Shown piece by piece: positions 1 through 9,801 of a DNA stretch of 64,000 nucleotides (position 1 is its first letter; each line of letters starts with the position of its first letter). Source of the stretch: Streptomyces sp. HPF1205 (GTDB lineage Bacteria; Actinomycetota; Actinomycetes; Streptomycetales; Streptomycetaceae). A program made the position numbers and the translations under genes. The stretch is from positions 62,001 through 126,000 of the forward strand of contig NZ_JAINVH010000009.1 of assembly GCF_020400825.1 (NCBI RefSeq). Reading direction: 5' to 3'. The notes beneath the pieces are model-generated. The model ran no database searches. It worked only from the letters and a program-made list of their open reading frames with translations, and was not told where the DNA came from.

Positions 1-14
1 CCGCCGACAGCGAT

Positions 15-44
15 TGACACCGCCTGACACCGCCTGACACCGCC
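15..44. repeat. Three tandem 10-bp repeats
   Basis: The unit TGACACCGCC occurs three times head to tail and a degenerate fourth copy follows. It lies in the non-coding lead-in to hsdM. No function is evident from the sequence. Confidence 0.6.
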
Positions 45-133
45 GATACCGCCCGGAACCGGCCGGGAGCAGAACTGCTCCCGGACCGACGCGAATCCCG
101 CACGATTCCGCGGATTGCGCGCCGGCGCCCGCC

Positions 134-150
134 CGATGTCGGCGACATCG
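134..150. promoter_or_regulatory. Palindrome upstream of hsdM, candidate operator
   Basis: CGATGTCGGCGACATCG is a perfect inverted repeat with 7-bp arms and a 3-bp centre. It lies about 57 bp before the TTG start of the methylase gene. Many restriction-modification loci control methylase expression through such sites, but no controller gene is seen here, so an operator role is inference. Confidence 0.35.
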
Positions 151-206
151 ACCACACTGGCTCATCCGCCCCTTTCGGACGGAGAAGTGAAGGGAACCCG
201 AGCCCG

Positions 207-2273
207 TTGAACAGCAGCAAGCACACGGAGCTGGCGAACCACGCCTGGTCCGTCGCCGACCTCCTGCGCGGCGACTACAAGCAGTCCGACTACGGCAAGG
301 TCATCCTGCCGTTCACCGTGCTGCGCCGCCTGGAGTGCGTCCTGGCGCCCACCAAGGACAAGGTCCTCCAGGTCGCCGAACAGTACAAAGGCTCGGAGAT
401 GAACCCGGACCGCTTCCTGCGCAAGGCGTCCGGGCACAGCTTCTACAACACCAGCCCGTACACGCTGAAGGCCATCGCCGGCGACCCCTCGCAGGTCGCG
501 AAGAACCTCCAGGCGTACTGCGCCGCCTTCTCGCCCAACGCGCAGGAGGTGCTGGAGCGCTACGAGTTCGCCCAGCAGATCAGGAGGCTGGACGCGGCGA
601 ACCTGCTCTACCAGGTCGTCGGGCGCTTCGCCGACCTCGACCTGCGACCGGTGCGGACCGACGCCGAGGGCGTGCCCGTGCTCGGTGAGGACGGCCGGCC
701 GGTCGAGGTCGTCTCCAACCACCAGATGGGCTATGTCTTCGAGGAGCTGATCCGGCGCTTCGCCGAGCAGTCCAACGAGACGGCCGGTGAGCACTTCACG
801 CCGCGCGAGGTCATCCGCCTGATGGTCAACCTGCTGGTCGCGCCCGACAGCGACGTGCTGGCCCTGCCGGGTACGGTCCGCACGGTCATGGACCCGGCCT
901 GCGGCACCGGCGGGATGCTCAGCGCGGCGGAGGAGCAGATCAAGAGCTTCAACCCCGACGCCACGGTCGGCGTCTACGGCCAGGAGCTCAACCCGGAGTC
1001 GTGGGCCATCTGCCGTTCCGACATGATGATCAAGGGGCAGAACCCGGAGAACATCAAGTTCGGCAACTCCTTCAGCGACGACGGCCACAACGGCGCCCAC
1101 TTCGACTACCTGCTGGCCAACCCGCCGTTCGGCGTGGAGTGGAAGAAGGTCAAGGACGAGGTCGAGAGCGAGCACGAACGCCTCGGCGAGAGCGGGCGGT
1201 TCGGCGCCGGCCTGCCGCGCATCAACGACGGCTCGCTGCTGTTCCTCCAGCACATGATCTCCAAGATGAAGCCGGTGGACGCGAATGGCGCCGGCGGCAG
1301 CCGGATCGCGATCGTCTTCAACGGCTCGCCGCTGTTCACGGGCGCGGCCGAGTCGGGGGAGTCCCGCATCCGGCAGTGGATCCTGGAGAACGACTGGCTG
1401 GAGGGCATCGTCGCCCTGCCTGACCAGCTCTTCTACAACACCGGCATCTCCACGTACTTCTGGGTCCTCAGCAACCGCAAGGCCGTCGACCGGCGCGGCA
1501 AGGTCGTCCTGCTCGACGCGCGCGACTACTGGCAGAAGATGCGGAAGTCGCTCGGCGACAAGCGCAAGGAACTGGGCGAGCAGCACATTGCCGAGATCAC
1601 CCGCCTCTACACGGAGGCGCTGGCCGTGGTGGACGCGGCCGAGCGCGGCGACGGCCACGACCTGATCGAGAAGGCCGGGAAGATCAAGGTCTTCAGGAAC
1701 GAGGACTTCGGCTACCGCCGGATCACGGTCGAGCGGCCGTTGAAGCTCCGCTTCGAGGTGACGGACGAGACGCTGGCGTCGGTCGCGGCCTCGAAGCCGA
1801 TCGCGCGGGCCACGGACGTCGAGGCGTTCGTGGCGGCCCTGCGGCCGCTGGTCGGCAAGTCCTGGCCGACGAAGTCCGACGCGTGGATCGACCTGAAGGA
1901 CGCGGTGGTGGCGGCGGGCCGCCTGTGGCCGACGGGAGCGCCGTTCGCCAAGGCCCTGCGGGAGGTGGTCGGCGTCCGCGACCCCGAGGGCGAGGTGCAG
2001 ATGGTCAAGGGCGAGCCGGAGCCGGACCCGGAGTTGCGGGACTACGAGAACGTCCCGCTGGACGAGGACGTGGACGAGTACCTGCGGCGGGAGGTGCTGC
2101 CCCATGTGCCGGACGCGTGGATCGACCACACGAAGACGAAGGTGGGCTACGAGATCCCGTTCACACGGCACTTCTACGTGTACAAGCCGCCACGGCCACT
2201 GGCGGAGATCGACGCGGAGCTGAAGTCGCTGGAGGCCGAGATCCAGGCGTTGCTGGGGGAGGTGACGGCGTGA
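207..2273 (+). CDS. hsdM: Type I restriction-modification methyltransferase subunit M
   Basis: This is the N6-adenine methyltransferase subunit of a type I restriction-modification complex. It has an N-terminal helical HsdM domain and a class I SAM fold. SAM-binding motif I (DPACGTGG) is near residues 229-236 and the catalytic NPPF motif at about 305-308. The length of 688 residues is at the long end for HsdM. The start is TTG with only a weak upstream purine run. It overlaps the GTG of hsdS by four bases, implying translational coupling. Methylation specificity would be set by the S subunit encoded next. Confidence 0.95.
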   Translation: MNSSKHTELANHAWSVADLLRGDYKQSDYGKVILPFTVLRRLECVLAPTKDKVLQVAEQYKGSEMNPDRFLRKASGHSFYNTSPYTLKAIAGDPSQVAKNLQAYCAAFSPNAQEVLERYEFAQQIRRLDAANLLYQVVGRFADLDLRPVRTDAEGVPVLGEDGRPVEVVSNHQMGYVFEELIRRFAEQSNETAGEHFTPREVIRLMVNLLVAPDSDVLALPGTVRTVMDPACGTGGMLSAAEEQIKSFNPDATVGVYGQELNPESWAICRSDMMIKGQNPENIKFGNSFSDDGHNGAHFDYLLANPPFGVEWKKVKDEVESEHERLGESGRFGAGLPRINDGSLLFLQHMISKMKPVDANGAGGSRIAIVFNGSPLFTGAAESGESRIRQWILENDWLEGIVALPDQLFYNTGISTYFWVLSNRKAVDRRGKVVLLDARDYWQKMRKSLGDKRKELGEQHIAEITRLYTEALAVVDAAERGDGHDLIEKAGKIKVFRNEDFGYRRITVERPLKLRFEVTDETLASVAASKPIARATDVEAFVAALRPLVGKSWPTKSDAWIDLKDAVVAAGRLWPTGAPFAKALREVVGVRDPEGEVQMVKGEPEPDPELRDYENVPLDEDVDEYLRREVLPHVPDAWIDHTKTKVGYEIPFTRHFYVYKPPRPLAEIDAELKSLEAEIQALLGEVTA

Positions 2274-3556
2274 GCAATCCCGCCCATCGCAGTTATTCGC
2301 AGTTCCCACTTCGGCGTTTCGTCCACGAGATGACCGATGGCCCCTTCGGGAGCTCACTAACCAGCAGTCACTACTCTGACGAGGGTGCTCGCGTCATTCG
2401 ACTCGGCAACATCGGATCAGCGCGCTTCAAGAACTCCGATGAAGTATTTATTTCCCTGGACTACTTCAATGAATTGAAGCGTCATGAAGTCAAATCCGGA
2501 GATCTGCTTATCGCAGGACTCGGCGACGAACGGCACCCCGTAGGGCGTGCCTGTATTGCGCCGGACGACCTTGGTCCTGCCATCGTAAAAGCGGATTGTT
2601 ATCGAGTTCGATTGGACGAGAAGAGGCTCACGCACCGATTCGCCGCTTGGGCTCTCTGCTCGTCATACGTCGCGGATCAAGTCTCGGCATCGAGTCGCGG
2701 ATCCACGCGCTCGCGGATCAACCTTGAAGTGGCGCGCGAGATCGTCCTGCCTGTGCCGCATGTAGAGGAGCAGCGCCGTATTGCCGACTTCCTCGACGCC
2801 GAAACCGCCCGCATCGATCGCCTATCCAGCTTGCAGCAACAGGTCGTGCATCTCCTGGACGAGCGCGAATCGGCCCAACTGGACCTTGCCATTGACGAAC
2901 TCGTGGGGCGGCATAGCGATGTGCCGCTTCGGCGCTTTCTGTGGGGAGTCGACCAAGGAACCAGCCCTCAGTGTGAAGCGGTCCCCGCCGGGGAGAATGA
3001 GTGGGGCGTTCTCAAGGTCAGCAGCCTGCGCCCGGGGCTCTTCCTGCCTCATGAAAACAAGCGCCTTCCCGAAGGTGTGGAGCCCGATCGTACAAGCGAG
3101 GTCCACGACGGCGATCTGCTGATCACGCGGGCGAATACGCCTCAGTTGGTCGGTTCAACGGCGGTGGTTCGGGGCGCCCGGAGCAAGCTGCTGCTCTCCG
3201 ACAAGATTTTCCGGGTCCGCTTGACCCGTGAGATGTCTCCGGACTTCGTTGCCGCCGTGGCACGCGGAAGTCGGATCCGAGCGCTGTGTGCGGCTGGCTC
3301 TAATGGCGCTTCACAGTCGATGGCCAACATCAGGTTCGATGAGGTGAAAGCATGGCCTCTCCCGGCAGTTGGTCCGGATCTGCAACGCGACTTGGTGCAT
3401 AGATCTTCTAGAGCCCGAGCGCAATTGGATGCCCTGCGAAAAAAGGTCAATCGTCAGCTCCACCTCCTCGCCGAGCGGCGCCAAGCGCTGATCACCGCCG
3501 CCGTCACCGGTCAGATCGACGTGTCCACTGCCAGTGGCAGAGATATCGAGGACTGA
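2270..3556 (+). CDS. hsdS: Type I restriction-modification specificity subunit S
   Basis: This DNA-recognition subunit has two target-recognition domains, roughly residues 10-165 and 215-385. A coiled spacer follows each one: the stretch with HVEEQRRIADFLDAE near 165 and the C-terminal LAERRQALITAAVTGQIDV. The tandem TRD-helix layout is typical of HsdS and implies a bipartite target. The first TRD is visibly less GC-rich and uses more AT-ending codons than hsdM and hsdR, consistent with exchange of the recognition domain. The GTG start overlaps the hsdM stop. Confidence 0.93.
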   Translation: MSNPAHRSYSQFPLRRFVHEMTDGPFGSSLTSSHYSDEGARVIRLGNIGSARFKNSDEVFISLDYFNELKRHEVKSGDLLIAGLGDERHPVGRACIAPDDLGPAIVKADCYRVRLDEKRLTHRFAAWALCSSYVADQVSASSRGSTRSRINLEVAREIVLPVPHVEEQRRIADFLDAETARIDRLSSLQQQVVHLLDERESAQLDLAIDELVGRHSDVPLRRFLWGVDQGTSPQCEAVPAGENEWGVLKVSSLRPGLFLPHENKRLPEGVEPDRTSEVHDGDLLITRANTPQLVGSTAVVRGARSKLLLSDKIFRVRLTREMSPDFVAAVARGSRIRALCAAGSNGASQSMANIRFDEVKAWPLPAVGPDLQRDLVHRSSRARAQLDALRKKVNRQLHLLAERRQALITAAVTGQIDVSTASGRDIED

Positions 3557-3602
3557 ATGTTCGCAGTTTATAGACAGGTCACTTGGATCCAACGCGCAAA
3601 CA

Positions 3603-3619
3603 ACCAGAAATGATCTGGT
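3603..3619. promoter_or_regulatory. Inverted repeat in AT-richer spacer before the AIPR gene
   Basis: ACCAGA-aatga-TCTGGT is a perfect 6-bp inverted repeat in the 135-bp spacer between hsdS and the AIPR gene. The spacer is clearly AT-richer than the surroundings, which suits a separate promoter. Either an operator or a small hairpin is possible. Confidence 0.3.
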
Positions 3620-3691
3620 CAAAGTCAATGATATTTGGATATGTTGACCGTGGTGTCATCGAGTCCAATTCAGTGCGAAGGTGGGGGGATT

Positions 3692-5827
3692 GTGGCTACA
3701 GCAAGGGATGCAGAACGCTTCGCACGCCAGGTGGCAGTTGCGCTGGAACGGGATTACGTTCAGCACCTTGACATCAGTGACATTGCGTCGCTCAGTGAGG
3801 AAGCGCGAAGTCCGCGTGTGCTATCCCGAGCGATGGCCGCCCTCGCCGTGCGCAAGGTGACTGGCTTCTCTCCCGAGAACGCAGCAGCGTGGGTCATCGA
3901 CGGTGTGAACGACCAGGGTTTGGATGCCATTGCCATCACAACCAATCCCGAGCATGTCTATCTTGTCCAGGCGAAGTGGAGTAAGAAGGGCACAGCTACG
4001 CTGGACCGAGCGGCCGCACGAGAGATGATCGGCGGTCTCGACCTCATCGACCAGGAGAGGTTCGACCGGTTCAACGCCCGTGGTGAACGGCTCGCTGAAG
4101 AGGCCAGCCAATTGATGATTGACGCCATGGCGCCCGCCACCCTGGTTATCGCTCTGATGGGAATTCATGAACCAGGGCCCGGTGCCACGCAATTGTTCGA
4201 GGATGTGCGGGCCAGGTACGACAATGTCGGCCGTCCACTTCTCAATGTGCGCTATCTCTACGCGGAAGACCTCGTCGCGCAGATCCGCGATGATCTCGCG
4301 CCAGCGCCGCTGGACCTCGACATCGAGATGGAACGATGGCACAAGCACGACGGTGTGCACGAGTCTTTCGAAGGCGTCGTGCGTGTTGAGGATGTCGCTC
4401 AGTGGTACGAGGAACACGGGAGTCAACTGTTCAGACTCAACATCCGCAACCCGCTCGGCACCACGCTCACCAATCGCGGCATTGTGGAGACACTAGAAAA
4501 ATCTCCCGCGCATTTCTGGTATTTCAACAACGGCATCACGCTGCTGTGCGACACCATTCAGGCACGTTACAGGTCACGATCCGCTCCGCAGGGCGCACCC
4601 GTCTCTCTCACCGCAGGGAACGCGAGTATCGTCAACGGTGCTCAGACGGTCCGGGCCATTGCACAGGCGATGGAGTCCAGCCCGGCCACAGCAGCCAACG
4701 CGCATGTCACTGTGCGTGTTATCGCCACGCATGGCGTCGCTGAGTTCGCGAACGACGTTACGGAGGCCACGAACCAGCAGAACAAGGTGGAACCGCGGGA
4801 CTTCGTTTCGCTCGATTTGGCTCAGAGTGTCATCCGGGATGATCTCGCGGCAGAGTTGGAGAAGGAGTACACGATCAAGCGTGGCGCCCCGGATCCGGCG
4901 CCAGAGTCCGGCTGTTCTATCACGGAAGCGGCGTTCTCACTGGCGTGTTTCCACCCTGATGCCAAGTATTGTTGTCTAGCGTCTACCTCTCCTGAGCTTC
5001 TGTGGGAACGCGGAAATCGCGGTATCTACGACGTGCTGTTCGGCGCGCGCCCCACGGCCTATCAGGTATGGCGGTCGGTGCTCACCGTGCGAGCCGTCCG
5101 TGCGGCTCTGCATGTGTCGCGCGCCACACGGGAAGGTCGCGCGGACACTTTGGCCCAGAAGGGCGCCTACATCATCGCGCATCTTGTCATGCAGGTGCTT
5201 GGCAGGGATGACATCGCCGAACCTGGGTTTGACTGGGATGACGAAGTCCTTCGAAAAGTACCGACGGTCACGGACACGGTGCTGGCGTGGCTCATACATC
5301 ATATCGACGCAGAGTGTGGAACGGACGTCCATATCGGCCGTATCATCACGGATTCGGAGCAGGTATCCACGCTCGCCGAACTGGTACTCAGCGACGTGAT
5401 GGCTGGCGCCATCGTTCCGACCCTCCAGGCCGCCTACATCAAGGAGAGGAAACCCCGTAAGCGCCGACGTCCCAACACCGTGCCCTACCTCGTCAAGGCG
5501 CGGGCTGTGGCTGAGGGGGCGGCTCTCGTCTATGTCCCGTTGAGCAGTACGGAGCGGGAGGCCGAGGAACTGGTGGCATGGCTTTCCGCCGACCCCCGCC
5601 GTCGCCGGGCGATCTGGACGAACGACAGCAGGCGTCCTCTCCTGTGGGAGGCGGACCGGAAACAGTACGCACCGTCGGCGCTCGTTCAGGAGATGTGGCG
5701 ACTCGCCGGCTGGAAGAAGCAGCCGGTAGCTAACCAGGGCACAGCACGGTGGCGTGTTGAGGGGGGCGAGACGTTGTGGGAGTTGGCGTTGCGGCTACAA
5801 GCAGAAGAGGCTCCGGACAGCGACTAG
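3692..5827 (+). CDS. AIPR-family (abortive infection phage resistance) protein
   Basis: This 711-residue protein resembles the AIPR family. An N-terminal section contains a short GVNDQGLDAI...VYLVQAKW stretch, which looks like a D...QxK nuclease core at about residues 70-95. The AIPR body follows: NPLGTTLTNRGI, FWYFNNGITLLC, SIVNGAQT and ATNQQNKVEPRDF between about 255 and 370. The GTG start is preferred because it follows a G-rich ribosome site and matches the family N-terminus. The gene sits between hsdS and hsdR on the same strand, so it is probably a phage-triggered effector or accessory nuclease of this locus. The family match is by motif recall; its role with the type I complex is inference. 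Confidence 0.8.
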   Translation: MATARDAERFARQVAVALERDYVQHLDISDIASLSEEARSPRVLSRAMAALAVRKVTGFSPENAAAWVIDGVNDQGLDAIAITTNPEHVYLVQAKWSKKGTATLDRAAAREMIGGLDLIDQERFDRFNARGERLAEEASQLMIDAMAPATLVIALMGIHEPGPGATQLFEDVRARYDNVGRPLLNVRYLYAEDLVAQIRDDLAPAPLDLDIEMERWHKHDGVHESFEGVVRVEDVAQWYEEHGSQLFRLNIRNPLGTTLTNRGIVETLEKSPAHFWYFNNGITLLCDTIQARYRSRSAPQGAPVSLTAGNASIVNGAQTVRAIAQAMESSPATAANAHVTVRVIATHGVAEFANDVTEATNQQNKVEPRDFVSLDLAQSVIRDDLAAELEKEYTIKRGAPDPAPESGCSITEAAFSLACFHPDAKYCCLASTSPELLWERGNRGIYDVLFGARPTAYQVWRSVLTVRAVRAALHVSRATREGRADTLAQKGAYIIAHLVMQVLGRDDIAEPGFDWDDEVLRKVPTVTDTVLAWLIHHIDAECGTDVHIGRIITDSEQVSTLAELVLSDVMAGAIVPTLQAAYIKERKPRKRRRPNTVPYLVKARAVAEGAALVYVPLSSTEREAEELVAWLSADPRRRRAIWTNDSRRPLLWEADRKQYAPSALVQEMWRLAGWKKQPVANQGTARWRVEGGETLWELALRLQAEEAPDSD

Positions 5828-5907
5828 AAAACCGGTCCTCGCCACAGCCATAGCCCTCAGCTTTCGGCGTCTGAACCGTTCACTAAATGAGAACATGGAT
5901 ACGCATT

Positions 5908-8900
5908 ATGGCCGTACACCACGAATCCGCCTTCGGTAACGCCATCGTCGCCGCCATGCTGGAACGCGGCTGGCGCGAGGCCGTCGCACAGGACTACAGC
6001 CCGGACCTCGGCCTCGACACCGGACAGCTCTTCGCGTTCATCGGCGCCACCCAGGCCGACGAGTTCGAAGAGCTCAAAGCCCTCTACGGCGGCGACCCCG
6101 ACGCCGCCCAGGCCGGGTTCGCCAAGCGGGTGGACAAGGCCATCGCGGAGGACGGCGTGCTGGACGTACTCCGGCAAGGCGTCAAGGACCACGGCGTACG
6201 GATCAAACTGGCCTACTTCAAGCCGAACCTCGTCGCCTCCGACGCCATCCTGGACGACTACCGGGCGAACCGGCTCACCGTCGTCCGGGAGCTGGAGTAC
6301 GCCACCAAGCAGGCGGACAAGGGCAACCGCCTCGACCTGACCCTCTTTCTCAACGGCATCCCGCTCGCCACCGCCGAGTTGAAGAACCCGCTGACCAAGC
6401 AGGGCGTGGAGCAGGCCAAGGCGCAGTACCGCCTCGAACGCGACCCCACCGAGCTGATCTTCACGCGCCGCGTGATCGCGAACTTCGCCGTGGACCCGGA
6501 CCTCGTCTTCGTCGCCCCCGAGCTGAGGGGCAAGCCCACCCGTTTCCTGCCGTTCAACACCGGCTCCGAGGGCCCGGGCAGGCCCGGCGGCGCGGGCAAC
6601 CCGGCGCCCACCATCCCCGGGACGTACGCGACCTCGTACCTCTGGGAGCAGATCTGGCAGCCGGACACATGGCTGGACCTGATCGAGCGGTTCGTGCACC
6701 GGAGCAAGGAGAAGGGCCCGGACGGCAAATCCCACAAGCGGCTGATCTTCCCGCGCTACCACCAGTGGGACATCGTCACGAAGCTCGCCGCGCACGCGGC
6801 CCGGCACGGGGCGGGCCACAACTACCTCGGGATGGCGTCGGCCGGCTCCGGCAAGTCGAACACCATCGCCTGGCTGGCGCACCGCCTGTCGTCCCTGCAC
6901 ACGCCCACCGACCCGGCCGCGCTCGACCCCGACGCGCTGGCCGCCGGCCTCAAGCCGGGCGTGCCCGTCTTCGACAAGGTCGTCATCATCACCGACCGCC
7001 GCAACCTGGACGCCCAGCTCCGGGAGACCGTCGGCAGCTTCGAGAAGACCGCCGGACTGGTCGTGAAGATCGACGAGAAGCACGGCGCGAAGTCCGACCA
7101 GCTCGCGAAGGCACTGTCCCGCGAGACCGGGAAGATCATCACGGTCACGCTGCACACCTTCCCCGCGCTCATCGACTACCTGCGCCGCAACCCCACCGAG
7201 ATCCAGGGCCACACCTTCGCGATCGTCGTGGACGAGGCGCACTCCTCGCAGTCCGGCGACGCGGCCACCGCCGTCCGCGCGGCCCTGCGCGAACTCGGCC
7301 TGGACTCGGACTCCGACGACGCCGGCGCGACCGAAGAGGCGGCGGAAGGCGCCGCGGCGACCACCGACGCCAAGCTCGTCAAGAAGGCCGTCCAGCGCAG
7401 CCAGGCCAAGAACCTGTCCTACTTCGCGTTCACGGCCACGCCCAAGGCGAAGACGCTCGAACTCTTCGGCACCCTGGACACCGTCGACGGCAAGCCGGCG
7501 TACGTGCCCTTCCACACGTACTCGATGCGCCAGGCCATCGAGGAGGGCTTCATCCTCGACCCCCTGCGCAACTACGTCACGTACAGCACCTACTGGAAGC
7601 TGGTGAACAACAACCCGGACGAGCGCGAGGTGGACCCGTCGAAGGCGAGCAGCCTGCTCGCCCGGTTCGCGTACACCCACGAGTCCACGGTGAGTCAGCA
7701 TGCCGAGGTGATCGTGGAGCACTTCCGGGCGCACACCGCGGGCCGGCTCGGCGGGCGCGCCAAGGCCATGGTGGTCACGGGCGGCCGGGACAGTGCCGTG
7801 CGGATGTCCCGCGCGATCAAGCGGTACATCGGCGACCGGGCGTACGCCGACCCCGGCGTACTCGTCGCGTTCTCCGGCAGCCTGACGTACGACGGCGAGG
7901 AGACGACCGAGCCGAAGGAGAACGGCGGCCTGGCGGAATCCGCGCTGCCGAAGGCGTTCGCGTACACGCGCAAGGACGACAAGGCCGTGCGCACGGGCGC
8001 GAAGGCGACGCAGCGCGAGTACCGCATCCTGGTCGTCGCCGAGAAGTACCAGACCGGCTTCGACCAGCCGCTGCTCACCACGATGTACGTGAACAAGAAG
8101 CTCGCGGGCATCAACGCCGTCCAGACCCTCTCGCGCCTGAACCGCACCGCCGACCGCAAGTCCCAAGCCGACCTGGCGGTCCTGGACTTCGTCAACGACG
8201 CCGAGGACATAAAGGCGTCCTTCGTCCCGTACTTCGAGGAGGCGAACACCCTCCCCTCCGACCCCAACCTCCTCTACACCGCGCAGAGCCGGGTCATGCG
8301 GCCCGACATCCTCGTCGACGCGGAGATGCGGGACTTCGCCGAGGCGTACCTGGCGGCCGAGGAGAAGGCGGCGGGCTCGGCGGCGCGCTGGGAGAAGCTG
8401 CACGCGGAGCTCTACCGGCTCCTCGCGCCGGCCGTTTCCCGCTTCACCGGCCTGCTGGACGCCAAGGACGAGGCCGGCGAACTGGACGAGGAGGCCCGGG
8501 AAGTGGCCGAGGAGTTCCGCGGCGACCTCAACGACTACGTACGCAAGTACGGCTTCCTCGCGCAGATCGTCCCGTACCGCGACGCCGACCTCGAACGCCT
8601 CTACCTCTACGGCCGCCACCTCCTCAACCGGCTGCCGAGGCGCGGTGACGGCGGCGTGGACATAGGTGACGTCGACCTCAGCCACCTGCGGGTGCGGAAG
8701 ACCGGTGAGCACGACCTCGCGCTGACCGCCGAGGGCGCGGCGGAACTGCCCGGATTCGGCGACGGCCCGGGCGGGGCGAAGGAGCCGGAGAAGTCGCCGC
8801 TGTCGGAGCTGATCGAGAAGTTCAACGAGAAGTTCGGCACCGACTTCACCGAGCAGGACGTCATCACGCCCTTCACGGAGGCGAAGGCCGACCCGAAGGT

Positions 8901-9117
8901 CCGCGCCGCCGCCGTCAACGACGAGGAGAACTTCGGGCTGGTCTTCGACGAGGTCTTCGAGGACAAGATGGCCGACCACATCGACACCATCGCCGACATG
9001 GGCCGCAAGTACTTCAGCAACGACGACAGCTTCAAGCGGACGCTCAACCGCAGCGCCCGCCGGGCCGCGTACCAGATGATCCGCCGCGAGGAGAACATCG
9101 ACGGCGACGCCGCCTGA
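5908..9117 (+). CDS. hsdR: Type I restriction enzyme subunit R
   Basis: This is the motor/nuclease subunit (1069 residues). The PD-(D/E)XK nuclease core is at about D143...E157-L-K159 in the sequence around ATAELKNP. Walker A is AGSGKS near residues 312-317 and the DEAH box at 442-445. Later helicase motifs include the YFAFTATPK region and QTLSRLNRT. A C-terminal helical region completes the fold. The start chosen is the ATG beginning MAVHHESAFG; an ATG 21 bases upstream is in frame. The coding strand is intact, so the M, S and R subunits could form a complete restriction complex. It converges with the next gene across a 3-bp gap. Confidence 0.95.
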   Translation: MAVHHESAFGNAIVAAMLERGWREAVAQDYSPDLGLDTGQLFAFIGATQADEFEELKALYGGDPDAAQAGFAKRVDKAIAEDGVLDVLRQGVKDHGVRIKLAYFKPNLVASDAILDDYRANRLTVVRELEYATKQADKGNRLDLTLFLNGIPLATAELKNPLTKQGVEQAKAQYRLERDPTELIFTRRVIANFAVDPDLVFVAPELRGKPTRFLPFNTGSEGPGRPGGAGNPAPTIPGTYATSYLWEQIWQPDTWLDLIERFVHRSKEKGPDGKSHKRLIFPRYHQWDIVTKLAAHAARHGAGHNYLGMASAGSGKSNTIAWLAHRLSSLHTPTDPAALDPDALAAGLKPGVPVFDKVVIITDRRNLDAQLRETVGSFEKTAGLVVKIDEKHGAKSDQLAKALSRETGKIITVTLHTFPALIDYLRRNPTEIQGHTFAIVVDEAHSSQSGDAATAVRAALRELGLDSDSDDAGATEEAAEGAAATTDAKLVKKAVQRSQAKNLSYFAFTATPKAKTLELFGTLDTVDGKPAYVPFHTYSMRQAIEEGFILDPLRNYVTYSTYWKLVNNNPDEREVDPSKASSLLARFAYTHESTVSQHAEVIVEHFRAHTAGRLGGRAKAMVVTGGRDSAVRMSRAIKRYIGDRAYADPGVLVAFSGSLTYDGEETTEPKENGGLAESALPKAFAYTRKDDKAVRTGAKATQREYRILVVAEKYQTGFDQPLLTTMYVNKKLAGINAVQTLSRLNRTADRKSQADLAVLDFVNDAEDIKASFVPYFEEANTLPSDPNLLYTAQSRVMRPDILVDAEMRDFAEAYLAAEEKAAGSAARWEKLHAELYRLLAPAVSRFTGLLDAKDEAGELDEEAREVAEEFRGDLNDYVRKYGFLAQIVPYRDADLERLYLYGRHLLNRLPRRGDGGVDIGDVDLSHLRVRKTGEHDLALTAEGAAELPGFGDGPGGAKEPEKSPLSELIEKFNEKFGTDFTEQDVITPFTEAKADPKVRAAAVNDEENFGLVFDEVFEDKMADHIDTIADMGRKYFSNDDSFKRTLNRSARRAAYQMIRREENIDGDAA

Positions 9118-9120
9118 CCT

Positions 9121-9555
9121 TCATTTTGGCCGGCCGCCCCGGTGGAGCGGGAGACCGGCGACCACGGAGGTGCCGCGAACCGGGCGGGGGACGACGGCCC
9201 AGGCCGCCGCGAGCGCGTCGACGAGGAGCAGGCCGCGGCCGGCCTCGGCATCCGCGCCCGGGTGCCGCGGCTTGAGGGTGCCGTCGGCGCATCCCGTTCC
9301 CGGGTCCGAGACGGCCAGCCAGTAGTGGCCGTCAGCGGGCCAGAGGACGAGTTCGACGAGAGCGTCGTCCTCCGGCCGCGCGCCGTACCGGATGGCGTTG
9401 GTGACCAGTTCCGATGTCAACAGGCCGAGGTCGTCGCCCAGATGGGGCCGCAGGCGGCGCGGGAGCGCTTCGGCGACCGCCCGCCGGGCTCGCGACACGG
9501 ACGCGGGGTGCGCCGGGAAGCGCCAGAGGGAGGGGACGGAGGGGATGTCGGGCAT
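9121..9555 (-). CDS. HATPase_c-type ATP-binding regulator
   Basis: This 144-residue single-domain GHKL ATPase resembles anti-sigma-factor serine kinases (RsbW-like). It shows the N-box ELVTNAIRYG near residue 50, the SDPG G1 box and the GRGLLLVDALA G2 box. Streptomycetes carry dozens of these beside XRE regulators. It diverges from the XRE gene at 9802, with a palindromic site in the shared intergenic region, so the two are probably co-regulated. The exact partner is not evident. Confidence 0.85.
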   Translation of the reverse strand: MPDIPSVPSLWRFPAHPASVSRARRAVAEALPRRLRPHLGDDLGLLTSELVTNAIRYGARPEDDALVELVLWPADGHYWLAVSDPGTGCADGTLKPRHPGADAEAGRGLLLVDALAAAWAVVPRPVRGTSVVAGLPLHRGGRPK

Positions 9556-9697
9556 GGCGAACTCCGTTGTGGTGCTGAGGGTTTGGGGCCGCCGGTGGCC
9601 TACCGCCCTGGTCGCGGACACCCCCGCCCCAGGGCAGGCGGGCATGTTCGCGCGGTGCGCTTCCGGCATTGCGGTGTGTTGCTTGCGCGCTACTTAC

Positions 9698-9728
9698 AGT
9701 AGGACATGAGGGAGTACATGTGCTACCT
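9698..9728. promoter_or_regulatory. Imperfect palindrome in divergent promoter region
   Basis: Half-sites AGTAGGACATG and CATGTGCTACCT face each other across 8 bp, midway between the divergent ATPase and XRE genes. The layout suits an operator for the adjacent XRE protein. The arms match imperfectly, so this is tentative. Confidence 0.35.
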
Positions 9729-9801
9729 AGACTGGGATGTCCGTTTGGACCCCGCTCAGTACCGCGAGGCAGACTGAGCCGCACGCAACGAGAGGGAGGC
9801 C

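Noticed and set aside
162..2357. 731-codon open frame opposite hsdM
   Set aside because: It is an Arg/Val/Leu-rich GC-bias shadow with no motif; hsdM on the plus strand is unmistakable.
5857..8979. 1040-codon open frame opposite hsdR
   Set aside because: It has shadow composition and no domains; hsdR motifs are complete on the other strand.
9142..9702. Plus-strand 186-codon frame opposite the ATPase gene
   Set aside because: It is a shadow of the minus-strand ATPase, whose GHKL motifs are clear.
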